Positions 8,365-16,448 of a stretch of DNA of 21,806 bases are shown here, piece after piece. Source of the DNA: Yoonia sp. GTDB lineage: Bacteria > Pseudomonadota > Alphaproteobacteria > Rhodobacterales > Rhodobacteraceae. The position numbers and the translations under genes were made by a program. The DNA is taken from positions 1 through 21,806 of the forward strand of contig JAPKCP010000011.1 of NCBI GenBank assembly GCA_028822885.1, given 5' to 3'. The notes below the pieces were generated by a model that was not told the origin of the DNA, ran no database searches, and saw only the letters and a list, made by a program, of their open reading frames with translations. Position 1 is the first letter of the stretch. Each line of letters begins with the position of its first letter.

Positions 8365-8386
8365 ATTCATAAAAATTAATAGTTGA

Positions 8387-9457
8387 TTACATCTCAACCA
8401 AATCGTCATCACCAGAAGGTGCAACACTGCCATCAAGGCCGTGAGCTGCACGAATCCGATCCTCAATCTCGTTAGCAATGTGGGCATTTTCGCGTAAGAA
8501 CGTCTTAGAGTTTTCGCGACCTTGCCCCATACGTTCATCTCCATAAGAGAACCACGCACCCGACTTTTCAACGATCCCGGCCTTAACACCCAAATCAAGC
8601 AATTCGCCTGTCTTAGAAATACCTTCACCATACATGATGTCAAACTCAACCTGCTTGAACGGAGGCGCGACTTTGTTCTTCACGACCTTGACGCGTGTTG
8701 CGTTTCCGACGACTTCGTCTCGGTCTTTAATCGCACCGATACGGCGGATGTCCAAACGAACAGAAGCGTAAAACTTCAAGGCGTTACCACCCGTCGTCGT
8801 CTCAGGAGAGCCAAACATAACACCAATTTTCATCCGGATTTGGTTGATGAAAATCACCATACAACCGGAGCGGTTAATCGACCCTGTCAGCTTGCGCATT
8901 GCCTGCGACATAAGCCGGGCATGAACGCCAACAGAACTATCGCCCATGTCGCCTTCGAGTTCAGATTTTGGTGTCAACGCAGCGACGGAATCGATCACAA
9001 TCAAACTGACAGCCCCCGAACGAACCAGCGTATCAACAATCTCAAGCGCCTGCTCACCCGTGTCAGGCTGCGAAATCAGCAGCTCGTCGAGGTTAACACC
9101 AAGTTTCTTGGCATAAGTTGGGTCAAGCGCATGTTCCGCATCGACAAACGCACAGACACCACCCTTTTTCTGTTCTTCCGCCAAGGTGTGCAGCGTGAGT
9201 GTCGTTTTGCCCGATGATTCCGGGCCATAAATTTCAACGATCCGCCCCTTTGGCAGACCGCCAATACCAAGCGCGATATCCAGACCAAGCGAACCAGTCG
9301 ATGTCGCTTCGATATCTGGAATCTGACCTTTACCGCCAAGCGTCATGATCGATCCCTTGCCGAACTGCCGTTCGATCTGGGCCAAAGCGCTATCAAGTGC
9401 CTTTTGTTTGTCCGCTGTTTTCTTATCAGTCATTTTGAGGAGTTCTGCCGTTGCCAT
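8387..9457 (-). CDS. recA: Recombinase RecA
   Basis: A 356-residue DNA-dependent ATPase that forms the strand-exchange filament and triggers LexA self-cleavage. ATG 9457 (MATAELL) is chosen because AAGGG lies 10 bases upstream; the in-frame GTG at 9466 abuts that site and is unlikely. Walker A GPESSGKT is at residues 78-85. Loop L1 follows MGDSSVGVHARLMSQ, and loop L2 lies around FINQIRMKIGVMFG and PETTTGGNALKFYAS. The acidic C-terminal tail ends in DDDLVEM. Upstream are a promoter and a perfect alphaproteobacterial SOS box, and downstream an intrinsic terminator. The 5' leader can form a small hairpin (GCCC/GGGC, 9482-9493). Confidence 0.98.
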   Translation of the reverse strand: MATAELLKMTDKKTADKQKALDSALAQIERQFGKGSIMTLGGKGQIPDIEATSTGSLGLDIALGIGGLPKGRIVEIYGPESSGKTTLTLHTLAEEQKKGGVCAFVDAEHALDPTYAKKLGVNLDELLISQPDTGEQALEIVDTLVRSGAVSLIVIDSVAALTPKSELEGDMGDSSVGVHARLMSQAMRKLTGSINRSGCMVIFINQIRMKIGVMFGSPETTTGGNALKFYASVRLDIRRIGAIKDRDEVVGNATRVKVVKNKVAPPFKQVEFDIMYGEGISKTGELLDLGVKAGIVEKSGAWFSYGDERMGQGRENSKTFLRENAHIANEIEDRIRAAHGLDGSVAPSGDDDLVEM

Positions 9458-9508
9458 GTCAATCACGCCCTTATTCCATAGGCCCTGTCGGGCTTCAATC
9501 GCTGCTTT

Positions 9509-9523
9509 GTTCTTTTTATGTTC
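9509..9523 (-). promoter_or_regulatory. SOS box (LexA site) of recA
   Basis: The plus strand reads GTTC, seven bases, GTTC; the minus strand reads GAAC-N7-GAAC. This is exactly the LexA-binding direct repeat of alphaproteobacteria, which differs from the E. coli CTGT-N8-ACAG form. It sits just downstream of the candidate recA -10 box (9536-9531), where bound LexA would block transcription start. Confidence 0.88.
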
Positions 9524-9530
9524 TTGTTAC

Positions 9531-9559
9531 CATATGGGACCAAACCAAGAACATTTCAA
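9531..9559 (-). promoter_or_regulatory. Candidate recA promoter
   Basis: On the minus strand TTGAAA (9559-9554) and CATATG (9536-9531) are separated by 17 bases. The expected transcription start falls on the SOS box, which supports the assignment. The -10 element is a moderate match. Confidence 0.5.
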
Positions 9560-9585
9560 CTAAAATCTTATGAATCTATGAAAGC

Positions 9586-9614
9586 CTGTTAGTGGTTAAT
9601 TATTCATTTATAAT
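9586..9614 (+). promoter_or_regulatory. Candidate promoter of the sulfotransferase-like gene
   Basis: A perfect TATAAT (9609-9614) stands 17 bases after a weak -35 (CTGTTA, 9586-9591) in a markedly AT-rich stretch, and would give a leader of about 30 bases before the ATG at 9653. The weak -35 limits confidence. Confidence 0.4.
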
Positions 9615-9652
9615 ATATGAGACAGTTGATAATTTGCTAAATTGGACGCCAA

Positions 9653-10255
9653 ATGCTTGTTTTCTGGGAAGAAAAATTGGTCTTTCTTGCTGTGCCAAAG
9701 ACCGGCACAACGGCCATCGAAGGGGCGCTAGCGCCGCGTGCATCCATGGTTTTGCGCCATCCGCCACAGCTGAAGCATTCGCCAGTTTACCGCTACAAAC
9801 GATTCCTTCAGCCCTTGTTTGCGCAAGGTGGCGGCCAAGACGACATGGAAACCTTTGCGATGGTCCGAAATCCAATTGATTGGTTGGGAAGTTGGTACAG
9901 ATACCGGGCGCGCGATGAGATTGTTGGGTCGGAAAACTCTACCCGCGACATTAGCTTTGATGATTTTGTTCTAGAGTATTGCAAAGGCCAGCCGGCGTCG
10001 TTTGCTAATGTAGGTTCGCAGGCCAAGTTCTTGACATTAGGCGACAAAACCGTTGGCGTCGATCATTTGTACCGCTACGAGGCGATGCCTAAAGCGCTCA
10101 ATTTTCTCAAAGACCGGCTCAAGAAGGACGAGATAAAACTCAATCGTAAAAACGTCTCTCCACCGATGGCACTAACCATCTCCCAAGATATTGAGACGCG
10201 ACTGCGAGACCGCCGCGCCTTTGAATTTGATGTCTGGGAACAAGGTCAATCTTAA
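9653..10255 (+). CDS. Small sulfotransferase-like protein (P-loop PAPS-binding type)
   Basis: A 200-residue protein with the sulfotransferase hallmarks: PKTGTT at residues 15-20 (the 5'-phosphosulfate loop) after a hydrophobic strand, and an RNP motif at 72-74 with Ser80 (MVRNPIDWLGSW), matching the 3'-phosphate binding R...S pattern. A later RYE (71 residues on, in LYRYEAM) fits the family's C-terminal half. It is shorter than typical sulfotransferases (250-300), so acceptor recognition may be reduced. I recall similar roseobacter proteins beside recA being labelled 'gamma-glutamyl kinase'; nothing in this sequence supports that name. It diverges from recA with the SOS box between them, and its stop is only 7 bases from the glpK stop on the other strand. 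The sulfate acceptor is unknown. Confidence 0.75.
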   Translation: MLVFWEEKLVFLAVPKTGTTAIEGALAPRASMVLRHPPQLKHSPVYRYKRFLQPLFAQGGGQDDMETFAMVRNPIDWLGSWYRYRARDEIVGSENSTRDISFDDFVLEYCKGQPASFANVGSQAKFLTLGDKTVGVDHLYRYEAMPKALNFLKDRLKKDEIKLNRKNVSPPMALTISQDIETRLRDRRAFEFDVWEQGQS

Positions 10256-10262
10256 CGCATTG

Positions 10263-11756
10263 TTAGTCCTGACGCGATAACGTCCGGCCAATAGCATCTT
10301 GCCAACCTAAGTAACGTCTTTCACGCCCCGCCTCATCCATCGCCGGATCAAACCGCCGATCCAAAGCCCAATTAGCGGCAAATCCCGCCTGATCAGGGTA
10401 GATTCCAGCCCGCATTCCTGCGAGCCACGCAACGCCAAGTGCAGTTGTTTCAAGCACCTTAGGCCGATCCACAGGTGCGCCAATAATGTCGGAAAGGAAC
10501 TGCATCGACCAGTCAGACGCGCTCATTCCACCATCAACGCGCAAGATGCCCTGCGCTGCGGCACCTGCCCAATCGCTTGTCATCGCCTCTAACAAGTCGC
10601 GAGTTTGATACCCCACACTTTCCAAAGCAGCTTTCGCAAATTCAGCGGGACCAGACCCACGTGTCAGCCCGAAAATCGCACCCCGGGCATTTGCGTCCCA
10701 ATGCGGCGCACCAAGGCCGGTAAACGCTGGTACGAGATACAGTTCTTGGTTGGGATCGGCGCGTTCAGCGAGCGCTTGGGTCTCGCTTGCGTGTTCAATC
10801 ACACCCAAGCCATCACGTAACCATTGCACAACAGCACCAGCAATGAAGATCGATCCTTCAAGGGCATAGGTCACTTTTCCATCAAGCTGATACGCGATCG
10901 TGCCCAACATCCGCTTTTCACTGCGCACGAGCGTGTCGCCCGTATTGAGCAGCGCAAAACACCCAGTCCCATAGGTCGATTTCAACATACCAGGCTGAAA
11001 ACAAGCCTGACCGATTGTGGCTGCCTGTTGATCACCAGCGACCCCTAAAATGGGAATCGCGCTCCCAAATATTTCAGGTAAAGTGGTCCCGAAATCAGCA
11101 GCACAATCATAGACTTGCGGCAGCATCTTCATGGGAATACCAAAGCGTTCACAAATGCCTGTGTCCCATGCACCTTCGCGAATATTGTAAAGCATTGTGC
11201 GGGCGGCATTGGTGGCGTCGGTAACGTGCGATGCACCCCCGGTCAGCTTCCAAATCAGGTAACTGTCGACAGTGCCAAACAGTAAATCGCCCGCCTCAGC
11301 CCGCGCACGCGCGCCATCAGTATTGTCGAGAATCCACTTTAGCTTTGTCGATGAAAAATATGGATCAAGCAGCAGACCTGTCTTCTCCGTCACCTCATCC
11401 TCAAACCCTTCAGCCTTTAGCGCCTGACACAAGTCAGCAGTGCGGCGATCCTGCCAGACGATTGCCCTGTGAACAGCCTCGCCCGTTTTTTTATCCCAAA
11501 CAACGACGGTTTCACGCTGGTTCGTAATCCCAATGCCAGCCACATCAGCGGCAGTAATTCCGGCCTTCGACAGAGCTAATTTTGTCGTGGCCACGGTCGT
11601 TGACCATAAGTCAGCAACTTCGTGTTCAACCCAACCCGACTGTGGAAAATACTGCGCAAACTCTTCCTGTGCGGACGCGACGATCGCCATGTCCTTGTCG
11701 AAAACGATAGCGCGGCTGGATGTCGTGCCCTGATCAATGGCTAAGATGTAGGTCAT
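10263..11756 (-). CDS. glpK: Glycerol kinase
   Basis: A 497-residue cytosolic FGGY-family kinase that phosphorylates glycerol with ATP to sn-glycerol-3-phosphate. The N terminus TYILAIDQGTTSSRA carries the phosphate loop (DQGTTS, 8-13). Substrate-contact blocks include GITNQRET, IVWQDRRT, GVAGDQQAA, YGTGCF and RVDGGMSASDW near the C terminus. Length is normal for the family. It lies 49 bases after glpD on the same strand, so the two are almost certainly one operon, and its product feeds GlpD. A G-run (GGGGGG) serves as the ribosome-binding site before ATG 11756. The convergent sulfotransferase-like gene ends 7 bases away and no terminator hairpin is visible there. Confidence 0.97.
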   Translation of the reverse strand: MTYILAIDQGTTSSRAIVFDKDMAIVASAQEEFAQYFPQSGWVEHEVADLWSTTVATTKLALSKAGITAADVAGIGITNQRETVVVWDKKTGEAVHRAIVWQDRRTADLCQALKAEGFEDEVTEKTGLLLDPYFSSTKLKWILDNTDGARARAEAGDLLFGTVDSYLIWKLTGGASHVTDATNAARTMLYNIREGAWDTGICERFGIPMKMLPQVYDCAADFGTTLPEIFGSAIPILGVAGDQQAATIGQACFQPGMLKSTYGTGCFALLNTGDTLVRSEKRMLGTIAYQLDGKVTYALEGSIFIAGAVVQWLRDGLGVIEHASETQALAERADPNQELYLVPAFTGLGAPHWDANARGAIFGLTRGSGPAEFAKAALESVGYQTRDLLEAMTSDWAGAAAQGILRVDGGMSASDWSMQFLSDIIGAPVDRPKVLETTALGVAWLAGMRAGIYPDQAGFAANWALDRRFDPAMDEAGRERRYLGWQDAIGRTLSRQD

Positions 11757-11805
11757 GGTGCCCCCCGGGGTATTTTACGTGACTTTAGCGGCTCGAACCG
11801 CAAGC

Positions 11806-13362
11806 TCAAGCACGACCTGTTGCAGCACGCATATAGGTATCGATTGCCGCAATCTGCTCACCCGACAAACGCAAGCCCAGCTTACTGCGCCGCCACACAA
11901 CATCTTCTGCGGATTGAGCATATTCGTGGCGCATCAGCCAGTCAATCTCTTGCGCATGCAAGGTTGCGCCAAAGTCCTCACCAAGATCACTGACCGCCGT
12001 CGCATCCCCCAAGACATCGACTGCATCAGTGCCGTACCCTCGGATAAGCCTAAGTGCCCAATAATCTGTTAAAAATGAATAATCTCGTTTTAGATCGCTT
12101 ACCAAGCGGTCCCTGTCAGTCACTGCAAAATCACCACCGGGCAATGGGACACCAGCCGTCCAATCAGCAGTCCCACCAAGAAGCGGGATCATTTTTGCCA
12201 TCACTTGCTCTGCCAACTTACGATAAGTCGTTATCTTACCACCAAAAATATTCAGCAGCGGCGCGCCCTCGTTGTTCAGGGTCAGCACATAATCACGCGT
12301 TGCAGCGGTCGCGGACTTGGCCCCATCATCATAAAGCGGTCGCACGCCTGAATAGGTCCACACAACATCATCACGCGTGATCGGTTTTTTGAAATATTGG
12401 TTAATGAACGCAATCAAGTAGTCCTGCTCAGCCTCAGTCGCGACTGGCTTTTCGGACACATCAACGTGTTCAGCGTCCGTTGTCCCGATTAGGGTGAAAT
12501 CTGTCTCATAAGGAATGGCGAAAATAATCCGACCATCTTCACCTTGAAAGAAGTACGACTTGTCATGGTCGAACAAACTATTTGTCACGATATGGCTTCC
12601 ACGGACAAGACGCACACCTTCGGTCGCATTCATACGCACAACACCCCGAATGATGTCTTCAACCCAAGGGCCGCCGGCATTCACAATCGACCGGGCTGTC
12701 ACTTCTTGCACTGTACCACCTTGATCTAACTGAATAACCCAGTGATCATCATGGCGCTCTGCTGCGACAACCTTTGTGCGGGTCATAATCTTTGCACCAC
12801 GATTTTCAGCATCGCGGGCATTCAGAACGACCAGTCGCGAATCTTCGATCCAGCAATCTGAATATTCGTAAGCACGCTGGAATTTCTCCTTAAGCGGCGC
12901 ACCCTCGGGACCTGTCGTCAGATCAAGCGTTTCTGTCCCCGGCAAAATCTCACGACCGCCAAGGTTATCGTACATAAATAACCCTAGACGAATGAGCCAC
13001 GCAGGCCGACGTCCCTTCATCCAAGGCATGAACAGAGTCATGAGTTTGGAGGTTGGCGTATCCCCTTCAAAGCGCATATCCTTATGATATGGTAAGACAA
13101 ACCGCATCGGCCAAGAGATGTGTGGCATGGCTTTCAGCAAAACTTCACGCTCAACCAGTGCCTTCTTTACAAGGCTGAATTCAAAGAACTCCAGATACCG
13201 TAATCCGCCATGGAATAACTTAGTCGAGGCAGACGACGTCGCCCCACCTAAATCGTTCATCTCAGCCAATCCGACCTTCAGGCCGCGTCCTTGTGCGTCA
13301 CGGGCCACCCCAACGCCATTGATACCGCCACCAATGACGAAAATGTCGAAATCTGTGTTCAT
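11806..13362 (-). CDS. glpD: Aerobic glycerol-3-phosphate dehydrogenase
   Basis: A 518-residue FAD enzyme on the inner face of the cytoplasmic membrane that oxidises sn-glycerol-3-phosphate to dihydroxyacetone phosphate and passes electrons to quinone. The FAD-binding signature FVIGGGINGVGVARDA begins at residue 8. The family blocks GATSSASTKLFHGGLRYL, VNAGGPWV and GGKITTYRKLAEQ follow, with a C-terminal DAO_C domain. GGAT lies 8 bases before the ATG. It is the first gene of the glpD-glpK operon and is divergent from the DeoR-type regulator across a 142-base gap holding candidate operators. Confidence 0.97.
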   Translation of the reverse strand: MNTDFDIFVIGGGINGVGVARDAQGRGLKVGLAEMNDLGGATSSASTKLFHGGLRYLEFFEFSLVKKALVEREVLLKAMPHISWPMRFVLPYHKDMRFEGDTPTSKLMTLFMPWMKGRRPAWLIRLGLFMYDNLGGREILPGTETLDLTTGPEGAPLKEKFQRAYEYSDCWIEDSRLVVLNARDAENRGAKIMTRTKVVAAERHDDHWVIQLDQGGTVQEVTARSIVNAGGPWVEDIIRGVVRMNATEGVRLVRGSHIVTNSLFDHDKSYFFQGEDGRIIFAIPYETDFTLIGTTDAEHVDVSEKPVATEAEQDYLIAFINQYFKKPITRDDVVWTYSGVRPLYDDGAKSATAATRDYVLTLNNEGAPLLNIFGGKITTYRKLAEQVMAKMIPLLGGTADWTAGVPLPGGDFAVTDRDRLVSDLKRDYSFLTDYWALRLIRGYGTDAVDVLGDATAVSDLGEDFGATLHAQEIDWLMRHEYAQSAEDVVWRRSKLGLRLSGEQIAAIDTYMRAATGRA

Positions 13363-13445
13363 GATTTATATCCAAATATTTGCCTATATTTACCAAAGTC
13401 GGCAGCTGGCGCAATATCGACAGGTACACTTCATTCGGAATACTA

Positions 13446-13502
13446 AAAGCGAACACTACATTTCGTATATAATTCTGATATTTTCAGATACAATTGTTCG
13501 TT
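13446..13502. promoter_or_regulatory. glpD-glpR intergenic region with GlpR-like half operators
   Basis: Compared with the E. coli GlpR half-site WATKYTCGWW, I count 9 of 10 matches at 13493-13502 (ATTGTTCGTT), 8 of 10 at 13458-13467 (ACATTTCGTA), and 8 of 10 on the minus strand at 13455-13446 (AGTGTTCGCT). An inverted repeat TCTGA/TCAGA lies between two of them (13474-13488). AT-rich -10-like boxes (TATAAT at 13468, TACAAT at 13489) overlap them. This is where autoregulation and glpDK repression would occur. Confidence 0.55.
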
Positions 13503-13504
13503 TA

Positions 13505-14281
13505 ATGTCTAAACCGAACCTCATGGATACCCGCGAACGACACACAGCGATTCTTACCCGTGCGCGTGAAACTGGCAAGGTCAGTGCAACAGCGCTGTCA
13601 GATCGGCTGGGCGTTGCTGTTCAGACCATTCGGCGTGACCTACGCCAGCTTGCAGATGCAGGGTTGTTGGAAAGGGTGCACGGCGGCGCTGTCCTGCCCT
13701 CTGGTACCAGCAATATTGGTTATGCTGACAGACGTGCGCTGAATCGAGATGCCAAGGCGCGGATCGCTGCCCGCGCCGCCATGCTGATCCCTGATAACGC
13801 GTCGCTATTCCTCAATATAGGCACCACAACCGAAGCCCTCGCGCGCGCATTGCGTCACCACCGGAACCTCAAGGTCGTGACTAATAACCTCAACGTGGCC
13901 AGAACGTTAGCTGACGTTCGTGATTGTGAAATTGTTGTTGCGGGTGGCGTTTTGCGCCCATCAGATGGTGGTCTGGTTGGAGATCTTGCGGTGCTCGCCA
14001 TTGCACGGTTCAAAGTTGATATCGCCGTGATTGGGACATCAGCAATTGATCTAGACGGCGATCTGCTGGACTTCGATGCTGAGGAGGTGCGCGTGTCGCA
14101 GGCCATTATAGCCGCAGCCCGCAAAACAATGGTGATCGCGGATAAGGCAAAATTCACCCGCAAAGCGCCGGTAAAGATCGGATCGCTTGCAGATGTGGAT
14201 GATTTTGTGACCGACGGTATTCCATCAGAACGCCTCGCGCTTGCCCTCGCCGATTGGCAAACAAAGGTGCATCTCGCTTAG
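13505..14281 (+). CDS. glpR: DeoR-family repressor of glycerol metabolism, GlpR-like
   Basis: A 258-residue regulator. ATG 13505 is used; another ATG at 13523 (MDTRERH) is equally possible, and the frame stays open far upstream into glpD but that extension cannot be real. The N-terminal DeoR winged helix-turn-helix spans about residues 24-64 (VSATALSDRLGV, then TIRRDLRQLADAGLLERVHGGA). The C-terminal DeoRC effector domain has LFLNIGTTTEALA, VVTNNLNVA, GGVLRP and VIGTSAID, the sugar-phosphate binding fold. Position divergent from glpD, with GlpR-like half sites between, supports glycerol-3-phosphate as effector; this is inferred. The stop overlaps the rlmE stop of the opposite strand by 4 bases. 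Confidence 0.88.
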   Translation: MSKPNLMDTRERHTAILTRARETGKVSATALSDRLGVAVQTIRRDLRQLADAGLLERVHGGAVLPSGTSNIGYADRRALNRDAKARIAARAAMLIPDNASLFLNIGTTTEALARALRHHRNLKVVTNNLNVARTLADVRDCEIVVAGGVLRPSDGGLVGDLAVLAIARFKVDIAVIGTSAIDLDGDLLDFDAEEVRVSQAIIAAARKTMVIADKAKFTRKAPVKIGSLADVDDFVTDGIPSERLALALADWQTKVHLA

Positions 14282-14991
14282 CCCTTGAAGCCAGTCGCAA
14301 CGACAAATTTTTCAGAACTATCTTGACGCGATGACGGCGGTTTCACATTCGCGACCTTCGTAAAGCGGTTCTTGAGTATTTTTTGTAAATCCCCCTCAGC
14401 GCCACCGGCTAGTGTCTTGGCAATGAACGTTCCGCCCTCGACCAAGACATCAAACGAGAAATACGCTGCAGCCTCGCACAGCGCAATAATCCGCAAGTGG
14501 TCGGTCTGTTTGTGACCAGATGACGATGCCGCCATATCTGACATCACAACGTCAGCCTGACCGCCAAGCCATTCCATCACAAGCTTATCTGCACCGTCGT
14601 CAAGAAAATCAAGCTGATGGATCACCGCTCCCGGAACAGGTTCGACCTCTTGCAAATCGACACCAAGAATCGTGCCCATGGATTTGCCCTTCCGCTCGCC
14701 CAGCGAATTGATGCGAGGTACTGCGACCTGTAACCAGCCACCGGGGGCACACCCAAGATCAACAATACGCGCACCGGGCACCAAAAACTGATACTTTTCG
14801 TTCAGTTCCAGAATCTTATACGCTGCACGACCACGATACCCGTCTTTCTTGGCGCGAATAACGTAAGGGTCATTCAACTGGCGTTGCAACCAACGTGTCG
14901 AACTTTGGGTGCGTCCTTTGGCAGACTTCACCTTTACGGTTAAATCGCGCTGGCCACGGCCGCTCGTCTTTTTTGTTGGTTTATCTACCAT
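14278..14991 (-). CDS. rlmE: 23S rRNA (uridine-2'-O) methyltransferase RlmE/FtsJ
   Basis: A 237-residue SAM-dependent methyltransferase that 2'-O-methylates the A-loop uridine (U2552, E. coli numbering) during 50S maturation. ATG 14991 (MVDKPTKK) is preferred: AAGG lies 9 bases upstream and the length fits relatives. An ATG at 15027 would add 12 residues. SAM motif I is VDLGCAPGGW at 77-86. The catalytic K-D-K-E tetrad is visible as K59, D152, K192 and E227. A basic N-terminal extension (about 30 residues) precedes the core, as in other alphaproteobacteria. It lies 63 bases after the Ppx/GppA gene on the same strand, probably one transcript. No terminator is visible before the convergent glpR end. 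Confidence 0.95.
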   Translation of the reverse strand: MVDKPTKKTSGRGQRDLTVKVKSAKGRTQSSTRWLQRQLNDPYVIRAKKDGYRGRAAYKILELNEKYQFLVPGARIVDLGCAPGGWLQVAVPRINSLGERKGKSMGTILGVDLQEVEPVPGAVIHQLDFLDDGADKLVMEWLGGQADVVMSDMAASSSGHKQTDHLRIIALCEAAAYFSFDVLVEGGTFIAKTLAGGAEGDLQKILKNRFTKVANVKPPSSRQDSSEKFVVATGFKG

Positions 14992-15054
14992 TTCATTTCG
15001 CCTTAACAACTCGCCGCCAGCAGGCATCTTTCCTACTCGAAAAACGGCCCTACC

Positions 15055-16167
15055 CTAAAACGGCGCATCTTCCAACACACCATCTGCGGACATTTGTTGA
15101 TACAACAGTCCTTCGCGCAAACCACGGTCTGCAACCGACAATCGATCCGTCGGCCATAGGCGCATCAACGCCTGTAAAATCGCAGCCCCTGACATGATCA
15201 ACGCTTGGCGGTCTTTGCCAATGCGAGGGTCAACGCGGCGACCATGCGGCCCAAGCGTCAGATAGCTGCGGATCACCTTATCAATCTGATCCGAGGTCAT
15301 GCGCAGCCCATCAACTTTTGTACGGTCGTAGCGTTTCAACCCCAAATGACTGGCTGCAACTGTTGTCACGGTCCCACTAGTCCCAATGATCTGAAACCCT
15401 TCACGGGCTTGGGCAGCAGCATAGGGCGCAAACGCCTCGAGACTTTCCTCAAAGAACCATGACATCAGCGCAAACCGGGCCGCGTCATCCTCAACGTCCG
15501 CGAATTGATCGCGCAAAGTCGCAACGCCCAAAGGCACTGAAATCCAATCAACAACCTTTGCAGCGGCAAACGGACCCGGGTCAGACTTAAACCCAGCGTG
15601 TAGCCGCATGATCGCATGGGGCCGTTCACGCTTGGGCACTTTCGTGAGGTCGATCCAGACCAGTTCTGTTGACCCACCACCGATATCCACAACCAACAAC
15701 TGCTCTGTCTTGGTGCTGACTAATGGTGCGCAAGAAATTACGGCCAAGCGCGCCTCTTCTTCTGGCTTGATGATCTCTAGCTGTAACCCAGTTTCACGAC
15801 TCACCTGAGCCACAAAGTTCGCGCCATTCTTCGCACGCCGACACGCTTCGGTGGCGACCAAACGCATGTGTTTGACCCCGTGTCGATCCAGTTTTTGCTT
15901 ACAGACCCGCATTGCGGAAATAGTCCTGTTCATGGACGTCCGCGATAGTTTGCCTGTGCTTTCCAGACCTTGGCCTAGTTGCACCGACTTCGTAAAACTA
16001 TCCACCACATGAAACTGACTGCCCTTTGGTTGGGCAATCAACATGCGACAGCTGTTTGTACCCAAATCCAACGCAGCATAAAGCTGCGCCGGGTCAGGCG
16101 ATTTTGGCGCGGGGGTCTCGACCGCTATAGGGAACACGCCCGCACCGTTGGGACGCTTGGGCGTCAT
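15055..16167 (-). CDS. Ppx/GppA-family phosphatase (exopolyphosphatase or pppGpp hydrolase)
   Basis: A 370-residue ASKHA-fold protein. ATG 16167 is chosen because GGAGGG (16180-16175) lies 7 bases upstream; an ATG at 16182 adds five residues but has no such site. Phosphate-binding loops ALDLGTNSCR (32-41) and VVDIGGGSTELVW are present, with the EAC-RRAKNG block between them. It holds only the two N-terminal ASKHA domains, like other short Ppx/GppA proteins, and lacks the HD-like C-terminal part of E. coli Ppx (513 residues). The N-terminal 28 residues are Pro-rich and probably unstructured. Whether it hydrolyses polyphosphate or pppGpp cannot be told by eye. Its pairing with rlmE suggests a shared transcript. 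Confidence 0.88.
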   Translation of the reverse strand: MTPKRPNGAGVFPIAVETPAPKSPDPAQLYAALDLGTNSCRMLIAQPKGSQFHVVDSFTKSVQLGQGLESTGKLSRTSMNRTISAMRVCKQKLDRHGVKHMRLVATEACRRAKNGANFVAQVSRETGLQLEIIKPEEEARLAVISCAPLVSTKTEQLLVVDIGGGSTELVWIDLTKVPKRERPHAIMRLHAGFKSDPGPFAAAKVVDWISVPLGVATLRDQFADVEDDAARFALMSWFFEESLEAFAPYAAAQAREGFQIIGTSGTVTTVAASHLGLKRYDRTKVDGLRMTSDQIDKVIRSYLTLGPHGRRVDPRIGKDRQALIMSGAAILQALMRLWPTDRLSVADRGLREGLLYQQMSADGVLEDAPF

Positions 16168-16448
16168 TTGAACGCCCTCCATTTCAAGTTATCCCCAAGC
16201 TATGCACCTGAGGGCGCCCGCGCAAGCCTTGCGTCGCGTTCCACGACCCTTTCATTCGAAAAGCGCCTTGATGAACGGAGCGCATGACCTTCTTGAAAAT
16301 AACGGGACCAGCACGCTGTAGCCTTCCACAAACTAGATCACCATAAGACAGAGGTCGCCGCAGAAGTCGCCATTGTCGCAAACGTGTCGAAATCGGGCGA
16401 TAGGTATAGCGCATGCCTGCTAGAGATGAAAAAAATCGGGAGGCCACA
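16168..16448. other. Divergent intergenic region, no gene seen
   Basis: This 281-base gap separates the Ppx/GppA gene (-) from the Virulence_fact gene (+), so it must hold both promoters. I could not place convincing -35/-10 pairs. GTCG(C) recurs on the plus strand at 16354, 16366, 16375 and 16386 at intervals of 12, 9 and 11 bases, which may be a regulator site. I see no SAM, SAH or cobalamin riboswitch consensus ahead of the one-carbon genes. GGGAGG (16438-16443) is the ribosome-binding site of the next gene. Confidence 0.5.

Noticed and set aside
7632..9217. Long plus-strand open frames (222 and 231 codons) opposite alaS and recA
   Set aside because: They are mirror frames of two strongly conserved genes, without family signatures or ribosome-binding sites.
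9653..10255. Gamma-glutamyl kinase as identity of the recA-adjacent gene
   Set aside because: The sequence has sulfotransferase PAPS motifs and none of the amino acid kinase motifs.
13118..13504. 129-residue N-terminal extension of the glpR frame
   Set aside because: It overlaps glpD on the other strand, and the DeoR fold starts just after ATG 13505.
16190..16448. Riboswitch (SAM, SAH or cobalamin) ahead of the one-carbon cassette
   Set aside because: I looked for conserved core sequences and pairing and found none; only short GTCG repeats are present.
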